This document shows, piece by piece, positions 26,918-35,374 of a stretch of DNA of 64,000 nucleotides; positions within the stretch are counted from its first letter, which is position 1; the number at the start of each line of letters is the position of its first letter. The notes beneath the pieces are model-generated. The model did no database searches, had not been told where the DNA came from, and saw nothing but the letters and a program-made list of their open reading frames with translations. Source of the DNA: CAVVPY01 sp963750295 (lineage in GTDB: Bacteria > Actinomycetota > Actinomycetes > Mycobacteriales > Jatrophihabitantaceae); contig CAVVPY010000001.1 in the NCBI GenBank assembly GCA_963750295.1, positions 186,001 through 250,000 of the forward strand, in the 5' to 3' direction. Made by a program: the position numbers and the translations under genes.

Positions 26918-27855
26918 GCGCTTCTACCGACCAGGACGCCCGCTCGGACCGGTCGGGGGACATCGACGCGATCCCGTTGCGGCGTCCGGGCCGGTGGATT
27001 GCTGCGGTGGTGATCCTGGTTCTGCTGGTGCTGTTCGTGTACGGCGCGGCAACCAACGACCGCTATTACTGGAGCACCTACCGCACCTACGTCTTCGACA
27101 GCCGGATCTCGGCCGGTGCCTGGGTCACGATCCAGTTGACCTTCTGGGCGATGCTGTTCGGCATCGTCCTCGGTGCGATCCTTGCGGTGATGCGGCTGAC
27201 GCCGAATCCCGTGCTGCAGGGCGTCGCGTGGCTGTACTTGTGGATCTTCCGGGGCACCCCGATCTACGTCCAACTCGTGTTCTGGGGTCTGTTCACGACG
27301 CTGTACCCGCACATGTCGCTGGGCATTCCGTTCGGGCCGCAGTTGGTGCACATCGACATCCAGGGCGTGGACGCGGCGTTCTTCTTCGCCATGCTCGGAC
27401 TCGCGCTCAACGAGGCGGCCTACATGGCCGAGATCGTGCGGGCCGGCATCTCGTCCGTGGGTGAGGGCCAGGGCGAGGCAGCGACGGCGCTGGGCATGTC
27501 GTGGGGGCTGACCATGCGGCGCATCGTGCTGCCCCAGGCGATGCGGGTGATCATTCCGCCCACCGGCAACGAATTGATCTCCATGTTGAAGACGACGTCC
27601 CTGGTGGTCGCCGTCCCGCTCGCCAGCGACCTGTACAACCAGCAGAACCAGATCGCCGGGGTCATCTTCCGCCCGGTCCCGCTGCTGCTCGTCGCCGCTA
27701 CCTGGTACCTGGCCATCACCAGCGTGCTGATGGTCGGCCAGTACTTCCTCGAGCAGCGGTTCGCCCGCGGTTCGTCGCGCAAGATGACCGGGCGGCAGTT
27801 GCGGGCCATGGCCGAGGTGCTCGGCCGCGCCGACGACAAGAGCGGCCCGGCATGA
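26914..27855 (+). CDS. Polar amino acid ABC transporter permease, first set
   Basis: His/Glu/Gln/Arg-type permease of about 313 residues. It has TM segments and the EAA loop EGQGEAATALGMSWGLTMRR. The start is unusual. TTG 26977 would begin at LRRPGRW, but sensible high-GC3 coding extends upstream (SASTDQDARSDRSGDIDAIP) to a CTG at 26914 that overlaps the previous stop and has GGAG seven bases before it. CTG is therefore taken as the likely start, with TTG 26977 as the conservative alternative. The 3' end overlaps the ATPase gene by ATGA. Confidence 0.88.
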   Translation: MSASTDQDARSDRSGDIDAIPLRRPGRWIAAVVILVLLVLFVYGAATNDRYYWSTYRTYVFDSRISAGAWVTIQLTFWAMLFGIVLGAILAVMRLTPNPVLQGVAWLYLWIFRGTPIYVQLVFWGLFTTLYPHMSLGIPFGPQLVHIDIQGVDAAFFFAMLGLALNEAAYMAEIVRAGISSVGEGQGEAATALGMSWGLTMRRIVLPQAMRVIIPPTGNELISMLKTTSLVVAVPLASDLYNQQNQIAGVIFRPVPLLLVAATWYLAITSVLMVGQYFLEQRFARGSSRKMTGRQLRAMAEVLGRADDKSGPA

Positions 27856-28616
27856 GCGGCGCGATGGTCTCTGCGGTCGGGGTGAAGAAGCACTTCGGCG
27901 CCCTCAAGGTGCTCGACGGGATCGACCTGACCGTCGAGCGCGGGGAGGTGATGTGCCTGGTCGGGCCGTCCGGGTCCGGCAAGACGACCTTCCTTCGGTG
28001 CGTCAATCACCTCGAGCAGATCAGCGGTGGGCGGTTGTACGTCGACGGTGACCTGATGGGCTACGCCGAGCGGGGTTCGAAGCTGCACGAGTTGCATCCG
28101 CGCGAGGCGGCCAAGCAGCGGCGCGACATCGGCATGGTCTTCCAGCACTTCAACCTGTTCCCGCACATGACCGTGCTGCACAACATCATCGAGGCGCCGA
28201 CGAAGGTCAAGAAGGTTTCGCACAAGGCGGCTGTCGAGCAGGCGCGCAAACTCCTCGGCCAGGTTGGCCTGGCCGACAAGGAGAAGTCCTACCCCGCGCA
28301 GCTGTCCGGCGGCCAGCAGCAGCGGGTCGCGATCGCGCGGGCGCTCGCAATGGAACCGAAGCTGATGCTGTTCGACGAGCCGACCTCGGCGCTCGACCCC
28401 GAACTGGTCGGCGAGGTGCTGGACGTGATGAAGCAACTCGCGCGCGACGGCATGACGATGGTGGTCGTGACGCACGAGATGGGCTTCGCCCGCGAGGTGG
28501 CCGACCAACTCGTCTTCATGGACGGCGGCGTCGTCGTCGAGGCGGGCAACCCGCGCGAGGTGCTCGCCAACCCGCAGAACGAGCGCACGAAGGCGTTCCT
28601 CTCCAAGGTGCTCTAG
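27852..28616 (+). CDS. Polar amino acid ABC transporter ATPase (GlnQ type), first set
   Basis: ATPase of 254 residues. Walker A is GPSGSGKTT, the Q-loop is FQHFNLFPHM, the signature is LSGGQQQRVAIARAL, Walker B is LMLFDEPTSALDPE and the switch histidine is in VVTHEMGFA. A short insertion (MGYAERGSKLHELHPREAAK) before the Q-loop is seen in some actinobacterial members. It completes the operon begun at 26021. A palindromic element (28628-28693) follows 11 bases after the stop. Confidence 0.95.
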   Translation: MSGAMVSAVGVKKHFGALKVLDGIDLTVERGEVMCLVGPSGSGKTTFLRCVNHLEQISGGRLYVDGDLMGYAERGSKLHELHPREAAKQRRDIGMVFQHFNLFPHMTVLHNIIEAPTKVKKVSHKAAVEQARKLLGQVGLADKEKSYPAQLSGGQQQRVAIARALAMEPKLMLFDEPTSALDPELVGEVLDVMKQLARDGMTMVVVTHEMGFAREVADQLVFMDGGVVVEAGNPREVLANPQNERTKAFLSKVL

Positions 28617-28627
28617 GCATGGCCCGG

Positions 28628-28693
28628 CCCGCTTCCCCCCTCGTCCGACCAGTTTTTCGGGCTCGGAATGGTCACACCGGGGGGGAAGCCGGG
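28628..28693. repeat. Dispersed palindromic element, copy A
   Basis: Outer arms CCCGCTTCCCCCC (28628-28640) and GGGGGGAAGCCGGG (28680-28693) pair with one bulged base. Inner arms GACCA (28647) and TGGTC (28669) also pair. The sequence is closely related to copy B at 63219-63281, sharing the CGCTTCCCCC edge, the central GACCAG, and GGTCACACCGG. Its last G is the first base of the GTG start of the FAD oxidoreductase gene. Terminator, REP-like element or miniature mobile repeat are all possible. Confidence 0.8.
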
Positions 28694-29853
28694 TGACGGT
28701 GGGCTGGGACGACGACCCGGTCGTCGCGTCGTGGCCCGGGTTGCCGCCGCTGCCGGGTGATCTGAGCGCCGATGCCTGCGTCGTCGGTCTGGGCGCGTCC
28801 GGACTCGCTGCGGTGACGGCGCTCGTGGACCGCGGGCTCTCGGTCGTGGGAATCGACGGGGGACGGGTCGCGGCGGGCGCCGCCGGGCGCAACGGCGGGT
28901 TCCTCATCGGCGGCCCGGAGGATGCCCTGCACACCACGATCGAGCGATGGGGCGAGCAGCCGGCCGTCTGGCTCTACCGCGAGACGCTGGCCGAACTCGA
29001 GGCGATCGAGGCGGCGCTCGGACCCGACCTCGTGCGGCGGGTGGGGTCGATCCGGCTGGCCGGGCTGCCCGGCGAACCCGAATCGGCGGCAGAGGCGGCG
29101 GATTGGGCAGCCGAGGTGACCGACTGCGTCCGCCAGGCGGCCACCCTGCGCGAGCACGGCATCGCGGTGGAGGACTACGACGGCCCGCTCGGACGCGGGT
29201 TGTTCCTGCCCGACGACGCCGCGACCAACCCGGCCCGCCGCGCGGTCGAGTTGGCGAGCCGCCTGACGGCCCGGGCCGCGCTGCACGAGCACACGCACGT
29301 GCGCTCGGTCGAGAGCAGCCGAGTCAGCACCGACCGCGGCACCGTGACGGCACCCGTCGTCATCGTGGCCGTCGACGGGCGCCTCGAAGTGCTGCTGCCG
29401 CAACTGGCCGGGTTCGTGCGTACCGCGCGGCTGCAGATGCTGGCCACCGCTCCGATCGAACCCGGCCGGCTGCCGTGCCCGGTGTACGGCCGGTGGGGAT
29501 ACGACTACGCCCAGCAGACCCCGGACGGCCGGCTGTTCGTCGGTGGTGGCCGCGACCGCTTCGTGGACGCCGAGTGGACGACGGAGTCGAGCCCGACAGC
29601 GGCCGTGCAGGCCTACATCGAAACCGTGGCGATGCGCATGGCCGGCGCCGCGATCGGCGTGTGTAACCGCTGGGCGGCATCGGTCGGCTACACCGAGGAC
29701 GGCCGGGCCTTGGTGAAGAAAGTCGAGGACGGGGTGGTCGCCTGCGGTGGCTACAGCGGAACAGGCAATCTCGTCGGCCCGGTCGCGGCCCGCGCCGCCG
29801 TGGCGTTGCTGCTCGACGGCATCGAGCCACCATCGTGTTTCCGAGCATCGTGA
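28693..29853 (+). CDS. FAD-dependent amine/amino acid oxidoreductase (DAO family)
   Basis: Protein of 386 residues with an N-terminal FAD-binding site CVVGLGASGLAAVTALVDRG and the RNGGFLIGG segment seen in glycine-oxidase and gamma-glutamylputrescine-oxidase relatives. The C-terminal GGYSGTGNLVGP closes the FAD site. Family members oxidise amines or D-/N-substituted amino acids. It sits between two polar amino acid ABC operons, so it may act on an imported substrate. GTG 28693 begins at the very edge of palindromic element A, leaving no room for a normal leader between element and gene. Confidence 0.87.
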   Translation: MTVGWDDDPVVASWPGLPPLPGDLSADACVVGLGASGLAAVTALVDRGLSVVGIDGGRVAAGAAGRNGGFLIGGPEDALHTTIERWGEQPAVWLYRETLAELEAIEAALGPDLVRRVGSIRLAGLPGEPESAAEAADWAAEVTDCVRQAATLREHGIAVEDYDGPLGRGLFLPDDAATNPARRAVELASRLTARAALHEHTHVRSVESSRVSTDRGTVTAPVVIVAVDGRLEVLLPQLAGFVRTARLQMLATAPIEPGRLPCPVYGRWGYDYAQQTPDGRLFVGGGRDRFVDAEWTTESSPTAAVQAYIETVAMRMAGAAIGVCNRWAASVGYTEDGRALVKKVEDGVVACGGYSGTGNLVGPVAARAAVALLLDGIEPPSCFRAS

Positions 29854-29954
29854 CACCAACCGAACGAAACCGCGTAGACGACCGTTTCGATCCGCGCGCC
29901 GCGTATCGCCTCGGTAGACTTCGCCGACTTCCCCGCCGTAGCAAAGGAATCCTC

Positions 29955-30836
29955 GTGCGCCGATCCGTTCTCGCAGCCCTGGCCATAGCCGTCCTCGTCC
30001 CGTCCATCGCCGCCTGTGCGAAGAGTGACGGCGGTAGCCCAGGTTCGCCTGCCGCCAGCAACGCGGCGACGTCGGCGAGCGGCTCGGACTGCTCACCGGC
30101 CACCCTCGACACCAAGACCCCCGGAACCTTGACGGTCGCCACCGACTCGCCGGCCTACGGGCCGTGGTTCGTGGACAACAAACCCAGCAACGGCAAGGGA
30201 TTCGAGTCGGCGGTTGCGTTCGCGGTGGCCAAACAACTCGGCTACCCCGCAGGTGACGTGAAGTGGGTCGTGGAGTCGTTCAACAGCGTGACGGCACCCA
30301 CCCCGAAGAAGTTCGACCTCGACATCAATGAGGTGTCGATCACCGCCGCCCGCGCAAAGGCGGTCGACTTCTCGACCGGCTACTACGACGTCGCCCAGGC
30401 GATCGTCACGCTCAAGAGCAACAAGTACGCGAACGCGACGTCGATCGCCGACCTGCAGGGCGCGAAGCTTGCTGCGCAGAAGGGAACGACCAGCCTCGAC
30501 GCGATCACGAACGTGATCAAGCCGGGCAAGTCGCCCGCCGAGTTCCCGACCAACGTGCTGGCCGTGCAGGCGCTGAAGAACGGCCAGGTGGACGGACTGG
30601 TCGTCGACCTGCCCACGGCGTTCTATGTCACGGCAGCACAGGTGCAGGGCGCCACGATCGTCGGCCAGTTGCCCGTCGGCGGAAATCCGGAGCAGTTCGG
30701 CCTGGTGCTCGAGAAGGACAGCCCGCTGACCCAGTGCGTCTCGAAGGCGGTCGACGCGCTGCGCGCCGACGGCACTCTCGAGACGCTGCAGCAGAAGTGG
30801 CTCGCGACCGCCGGCGGCGCGCCCGAACTCAAGTAG
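29955..30836 (+). CDS. Polar amino acid ABC transporter binding lipoprotein (family 3), second set
   Basis: Binding protein of 293 residues. It has a lipoprotein signal with lipobox IAAC (Cys21), then a SBP_bac_3 fold (GTLTVATDSPAYGPWFVDNK, FESAVAFAVAKQLGYPAGDV, VDFSTGYYDVAQAIVTLKS). GTG 29955 is preceded by AAGGA. An earlier in-frame ATG would put the signal peptide deep inside the protein. It belongs to the second transporter set (29955-32466). Sequence is only loosely similar to the first set, so the ligand probably differs. Confidence 0.93.
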   Translation: MRRSVLAALAIAVLVPSIAACAKSDGGSPGSPAASNAATSASGSDCSPATLDTKTPGTLTVATDSPAYGPWFVDNKPSNGKGFESAVAFAVAKQLGYPAGDVKWVVESFNSVTAPTPKKFDLDINEVSITAARAKAVDFSTGYYDVAQAIVTLKSNKYANATSIADLQGAKLAAQKGTTSLDAITNVIKPGKSPAEFPTNVLAVQALKNGQVDGLVVDLPTAFYVTAAQVQGATIVGQLPVGGNPEQFGLVLEKDSPLTQCVSKAVDALRADGTLETLQQKWLATAGGAPELK

Positions 30837-30841
30837 CGCCG

Positions 30842-31699
30842 GTGACGGCGATCGGCTGGCAGCCCTCGGCGCTGCAGCAGGAGCGCGACGCCTACCGCCG
30901 GGCTCGGACGCGGCGGGCGAGCCTTGTTGCGCTGGCGAGTTCTGCCGTCGTCGTCATGATCCTCGTCGTTCTGGTCGGGACGAGCAGCGGGTGGGATCGA
31001 ACTCGGGACAGCTTCTTCGACGTGTCGACCGGCTGGCACGACCTGCCGGCGTTGCTGCGCGCGCTGTGGATCAACGTGCAGATCATGGTGATCGCCGAGG
31101 TGTTCATCCTCGTGTTCGCCGCGACCATCGCCGTCCTGCGGACCCTGCAGGGGCCGGTGTTCTTCCCGCTGCGGTCGCTCGCCACCGTGTACGTGGACGT
31201 GTTCCGTGGACTGCCCGTGCTCATCGTGCTGTTCTTGGTGGGTTTCGGCGTGCCCAGCCTGCGCATTCAGGGCGCACCGAGCAGCCCGTTCGTGCTGTGC
31301 ACCATTGCCCTCGTCCTCACGTACACCGCCTACGTCGCCGAGGTTTTCCGTGCCGGCATCGAGTCGGTCCACCCCTCGCAGCGAGCCGCTGCCAGATCGC
31401 TCGGGCTCACTCACGGCCAGACCCTGCGCTACGTGGTGTTCCCGCAGGCCGTCCGACGGGTGTTGCCACCGCTGCTGAACGACTTCGTCAGTTTGCAGAA
31501 GGACACGTCGCTCGTCTCCATCGTCGGCATCATCGACATGGTTGCGGTGGCCGGAAACCAGCAGTCGCAGGATTTCAAGTTCGTCCACTTCGTCGTTGCC
31601 GGCCTCATTTTCGTCGCGCTCACCGTCCCCCTCACCCGGCTGACCGACTGGATCGCCCGACGCCAGGGCTGGTTCGGCGCGGGCGGAAGCGTCGTATGA
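30842..31699 (+). CDS. Polar amino acid ABC transporter permease, second set
   Basis: Permease of 285 residues. A charged N-terminus (QQERDAYRRARTRR) precedes the first TM (VALASSAVVVMILVVLVG). The central part has IEVFRG-type VYVDVFRGLPVLIVLFLVGF and the EAA loop HPSQRAAARSLGLTHGQTLR. GTG 30842 lies five bases after the binding-protein stop, and the 3' end overlaps the ATPase start by ATGA. It forms the pore of the second importer. Confidence 0.93.
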   Translation: MTAIGWQPSALQQERDAYRRARTRRASLVALASSAVVVMILVVLVGTSSGWDRTRDSFFDVSTGWHDLPALLRALWINVQIMVIAEVFILVFAATIAVLRTLQGPVFFPLRSLATVYVDVFRGLPVLIVLFLVGFGVPSLRIQGAPSSPFVLCTIALVLTYTAYVAEVFRAGIESVHPSQRAAARSLGLTHGQTLRYVVFPQAVRRVLPPLLNDFVSLQKDTSLVSIVGIIDMVAVAGNQQSQDFKFVHFVVAGLIFVALTVPLTRLTDWIARRQGWFGAGGSVV

Positions 31700-32466
31700 C
31701 CGGCGCATCCGGAACCGGGGCACCGCCCGTGCTGGCCGTGCGCGGCGTGCGAAAGAGCTTCGGCGCAAATCTCGTCCTGGCCGGAATGGACCTCGAGGCC
31801 GACGAGCACACCTGCACCGTGCTGATCGGGGCGTCCGGATCGGGCAAGTCGACGCTGCTGCGCTGCGTCAACCTGCTCGAAGTCGTGGACGACGGCGTCG
31901 TGGAACTCGACGGTGAGGACATCACCGACCCGCGCGTGGACGTCAACAGGGTGCGCACCAGGGTGGGCATCGTCTTCCAGGCCTTCAACCTGTTCCCGCA
32001 CCTGCGGGTGATCGACAACGTCGCGCTCGCGCCACGGCGGGTGCACGGCCTGGCGCGCGCGCAGGCCGAGGCCGAGGCGCTCGCGATGCTAGATCGGGTC
32101 GGTCTGCGCGAGAAGGCCGGGGCGCGTCCCGATGAGTTGTCCGGCGGTCAGCAGCAACGAGTGGCGATCGCGCGTGCCCTGGTGACCCGACCGCGGCTGA
32201 TGCTCTTCGACGAGGTGACCAGCGCGCTGGACCCCGAACTCGTCGGCGAGGTGCTCGGGCTGATCCGCGAACTCAAGCACGACGGCATGACGATGCTCAT
32301 CGCGACGCACGAGATGGGCTTCGCCCGGCAGGTTGCCGATCGCGTCTGCTTCCTGGACGGGGGCCGCGTCCTCGAGCAGGGCCCGCCGGACCAGGTGCTG
32401 GCCGACCCCCAGGAACCACGTACCCGGCAGTTCCTTGCGCGGATCATCGACGCCGGTCGCCTCTGA
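31696..32466 (+). CDS. Polar amino acid ABC transporter ATPase (GlnQ type), second set
   Basis: ATPase of 256 residues. Walker A is GASGSGKST, the Q-loop is FQAFNLFPHL, the signature is LSGGQQQRVAIARAL, and Walker B is LMLFDEVTSALDPE, with Val where the first-set protein has Pro; this variant is common in GlnQ-like ATPases. The H-loop is IATHEMGFA. ATG 31696 overlaps the permease stop. It closes the second transporter operon; the dehydrogenase gene starts 31 bases later. Confidence 0.95.
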   Translation: MTGASGTGAPPVLAVRGVRKSFGANLVLAGMDLEADEHTCTVLIGASGSGKSTLLRCVNLLEVVDDGVVELDGEDITDPRVDVNRVRTRVGIVFQAFNLFPHLRVIDNVALAPRRVHGLARAQAEAEALAMLDRVGLREKAGARPDELSGGQQQRVAIARALVTRPRLMLFDEVTSALDPELVGEVLGLIRELKHDGMTMLIATHEMGFARQVADRVCFLDGGRVLEQGPPDQVLADPQEPRTRQFLARIIDAGRL

Positions 32467-32497
32467 TTTGCCAGCAGCGGTACGGGACACTGGGCAG

Positions 32498-35374
32498 GTG
32501 GACGAGCGACGCGACCTGGCTGTCGCGTTGCGGCATGCCGGTGTCGCGGAGGTGGACGACTCGTCGCGCCGTCGCGCCGAATACTCCTCGGACGCCTCGA
32601 ACTACCGCGTCGTCCCGTCCGTGGTCGTCTTCCCGCGCCACCCGGACGAGGTCGAGGCCGCGCTCGAGGTCGCGCGGCGGCTCGGGGTTCCGCTCACCGC
32701 GCGTGGCGGCGGCACGTCCACGGCAGGCAACGCGGTCGGTAGCGGCATCGTCGTCGACTTCTCGAGGCACCTGAACCGGGTTCTCGCCGTCGACCCCGAA
32801 GCGAGGACGGCGACCGTCCAGCCGGGCGCGATCCTCGACGACATCACCGCGGCCGCGGCGCCGCACGGGCTGCAGTTCGGGCCGGACCCGTCCACCCACG
32901 CTCGTGCGAGCATCGGTGGCTCGCTCGGTAACAACGCCTGCGGCTCGCGCGCGCTGCGCTACGGCCGCACCGCCGACAACGTCCACTCCATCGACCTGCT
33001 GACCGCTTCCGGTGACCGCATCGACGCCCGCCGGTTCGATAGGGACGGACTCGCCGCGGCCGGCCCGCTCGGGGCCGCGCTCGACCGGATCGTGGCAGAG
33101 CGGCTCGGCCTGATCCGGACCGAATTCGGCCGCTTCCGGCGGCAGGTGTCCGGCTACTCGCTCGAGCACCTGCTGCCCGAGCACGGCGCCGACCTGGCCA
33201 AGTTCCTCGTCGGCAGCGAGGGCACGCTCGGCGTGATCCTCGCCGCCACCGTCGCCCTGGTCGAATCCCCCCGTGCGGTGGCGCTGGCCGTGCTCGGCTA
33301 CGCCGACCTGCCCGCCGCCGCCGAGGCGGTGCCCGCCCTGCTGCCGCACAATCCGGTTGCGCTCGAGGGCATGGACGCCCGCCTGGTCGAGGTGGTGCGC
33401 AGGCGGCGGGGAGCGGCGGCCGTGCCCGAACTGCCGCGCGGTGCCGGCTGGCTGTTCGTCGAGACGGCCGGCGTCACCAGGACCGAGGCGTACAAGGCCG
33501 CCGAGAAACTCATCGCCGACGCCGGCTGCCTGGACGCCCTTGTAGTCACGGGCGCACCGGCCCGCGCGCTGTGGCGCATCCGCGAGGACGGCGCCGGGCT
33601 GGGCGGCCGTACCCCGGACGGTGCGCCGGCTTGGCCGGGATGGGAGGACGCCGCCGTCCCGCCCGAGAACCTGCCTGCCTACCTGCGTGAGTTCGAGAGC
33701 CTGATGCGCGCGCACCGCCTGGACGGGCTGGTGTACGGGCACTTCGGTGACGGGTGCGTGCACGTGCGCATCGATTTCCCGCTCGCGGACGACCCTCAGC
33801 GCTTCCGCGCGTTCGTCGAGGCCGCTGCGCAACTCGTCGGCGAACACGGCGGGTCGATGTCCGGCGAGCACGGCGACGGCCGCGCCCGTGGCGAACTGCT
33901 GCACCACATGTACAGCCACGCGGCGCTCGGCACCTTCGCGGCCGTCAAGGAGGTCTTCGATCCGGCGAACCTGCTCAACCCCGGCGTGATCGTTGCCCCG
34001 GCTGCCGTGGAGGCGGACCTGCGGGTGAGCGCCGCGCACCCGCTGCGCACCCGGTTGGCCTTCGCCTACCCGCACGACGGCGGTGACCTGTCGACGGCCG
34101 TGCATCGTTGCGTCGGCATCGGCAAGTGCCGTGCCGACACCACGGCCGTGGGCGGGGTGATGTGTCCGTCCTACCTCGCGACGCGGGACGAGAAGGACTC
34201 GACCAGGGGACGCGCCCGGGTGCTGCAGGAGCTGGCGAACGGCTCGCTCATCGACGGGTTCCGCGCGAAGGAACTCACCGACGCGCTGGACCTGTGCCTG
34301 TCGTGCAAGGGCTGCTCGTCGGACTGCCCGGCCGGCGTCGACATGGCCACCTACAAGGCCGAGGTGCTCTACCACCGTTATCGGCGGCGCCTCCGGCCGG
34401 CGTCGCACTACGCACTCGGCTGGTTGCCGCGCTGGGCCCGGCTGGCCGCGCGCTTCCCTCGGCTGGCCAACGCCGCGCTGCGCTCGGACGCGACGGCCGC
34501 GGCCGCGAAACGGCTCGGCGGCATCGACCAGCGGCGTCCGCTGCCCCAGTTCGCGCACCGAGGGTTCCGCGCCTGGTTCGCCACCGAGCCCGACGTCGTC
34601 GGCGATCCGGTGGTGCTGTGGGTCGACACCTTCACCGAGCACTTCTCGCCGGAGATCGGCCAGGCCGCGGTTCGCGTGCTCGAGAACGCCGGGTACTCGG
34701 TGGGCATCACCGAGAAGCCGGTGTGCTGCGGATTGACCTGGATCTCGACCGGACAGTTGGACGGTGCCCGCGCGAAGCTGCGCAAGACGCTGGACGCGCT
34801 GCAGGGCGCGCTCGACGCGGGCGTGCCGATCGTCGGGCTCGAGCCGTCGTGCCTGGCCGTGCTGCGCCGCGACGCCGCCGAACTGCTGCCCGACGACCCG
34901 CGGGCGGCGAAGCTGGCTGCACAGGCGCGCACGCTGGCCGAGCTGCTCACCGAGACACCCGGGTGGACGTCGCCGGATCTGCGCGGCGTCAATGCGGTCG
35001 CGCAGCCGCACTGCCACCAGCATGCGGTCACCGGCTGGGACACCGACCGCAAGCTGCTTGCCGATGCCGGCGCGCAGGTCACCGCGGTCGGTGGCTGCTG
35101 CGGGCTGGCCGGCAATTTCGGCGTCGAGCGCGGCCACTACGACGTGTCGGTTGCCGTTGCCGAGACCGCGCTGCTGCCGGCGGTGCGGTCGGCATCGCAC
35201 GACGCCATCGTGCTGGCCGACGGATTCTCGTGCCGAACCCAGCTCGAGCAGCTCGCGCGCGTGCACAGCGTCCATCTGGCGCAGTTGCTGGTGCGGCACC
35301 CGACCGGCCGCGCCCCGGTTGCCGTCGAGCCGAGCGACCCGCCGCCGTTCGCGCTGGACGAGGGCGAACAATGA
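32498..35374 (+). CDS. FAD-linked oxidase fused to Fe-S/CCG reductase (D-2-hydroxyacid dehydrogenase type)
   Basis: Large two-part flavoprotein of 958 residues. The N-terminal FAD_binding_4 domain (TARGGGTSTAGNAVGSGIVV) and FAD-oxidase C-terminal domain (YGHFGDGCVHVRIDFPL) are followed by Fe-S motifs (CVGIGKCRADTTAVGGVMCP and CLSCKGCSSDCPAG) and two CCG-type cysteine modules (KPVCCGLTW, GGCCGLAGNFG). The plan matches E. coli YdiJ, a D-2-hydroxyglutarate dehydrogenase, and fused GlcD/GlpC lactate dehydrogenases. Electrons would pass to the respiratory chain. The stop overlaps the dapC start (ATGA). D-2-hydroxyglutarate or D-lactate are the best substrate guesses. Confidence 0.9.
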   Translation: MDERRDLAVALRHAGVAEVDDSSRRRAEYSSDASNYRVVPSVVVFPRHPDEVEAALEVARRLGVPLTARGGGTSTAGNAVGSGIVVDFSRHLNRVLAVDPEARTATVQPGAILDDITAAAAPHGLQFGPDPSTHARASIGGSLGNNACGSRALRYGRTADNVHSIDLLTASGDRIDARRFDRDGLAAAGPLGAALDRIVAERLGLIRTEFGRFRRQVSGYSLEHLLPEHGADLAKFLVGSEGTLGVILAATVALVESPRAVALAVLGYADLPAAAEAVPALLPHNPVALEGMDARLVEVVRRRRGAAAVPELPRGAGWLFVETAGVTRTEAYKAAEKLIADAGCLDALVVTGAPARALWRIREDGAGLGGRTPDGAPAWPGWEDAAVPPENLPAYLREFESLMRAHRLDGLVYGHFGDGCVHVRIDFPLADDPQRFRAFVEAAAQLVGEHGGSMSGEHGDGRARGELLHHMYSHAALGTFAAVKEVFDPANLLNPGVIVAPAAVEADLRVSAAHPLRTRLAFAYPHDGGDLSTAVHRCVGIGKCRADTTAVGGVMCPSYLATRDEKDSTRGRARVLQELANGSLIDGFRAKELTDALDLCLSCKGCSSDCPAGVDMATYKAEVLYHRYRRRLRPASHYALGWLPRWARLAARFPRLANAALRSDATAAAAKRLGGIDQRRPLPQFAHRGFRAWFATEPDVVGDPVVLWVDTFTEHFSPEIGQAAVRVLENAGYSVGITEKPVCCGLTWISTGQLDGARAKLRKTLDALQGALDAGVPIVGLEPSCLAVLRRDAAELLPDDPRAAKLAAQARTLAELLTETPGWTSPDLRGVNAVAQPHCHQHAVTGWDTDRKLLADAGAQVTAVGGCCGLAGNFGVERGHYDVSVAVAETALLPAVRSASHDAIVLADGFSCRTQLEQLARVHSVHLAQLLVRHPTGRAPVAVEPSDPPPFALDEGEQ

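Noticed and set aside
29884..29920. TAGACT at 29915 as a -10 box for the second amino acid transporter
   Set aside because: No acceptable -35 box lies 16-18 bases upstream, so support is too weak to list.
31696..32466. DEVTSALD instead of DEPTSALD in the second-set ATPase taken as an inactivating change
   Set aside because: The catalytic Glu and Asp are intact, and this variant occurs in many functional GlnQ-type ATPases.
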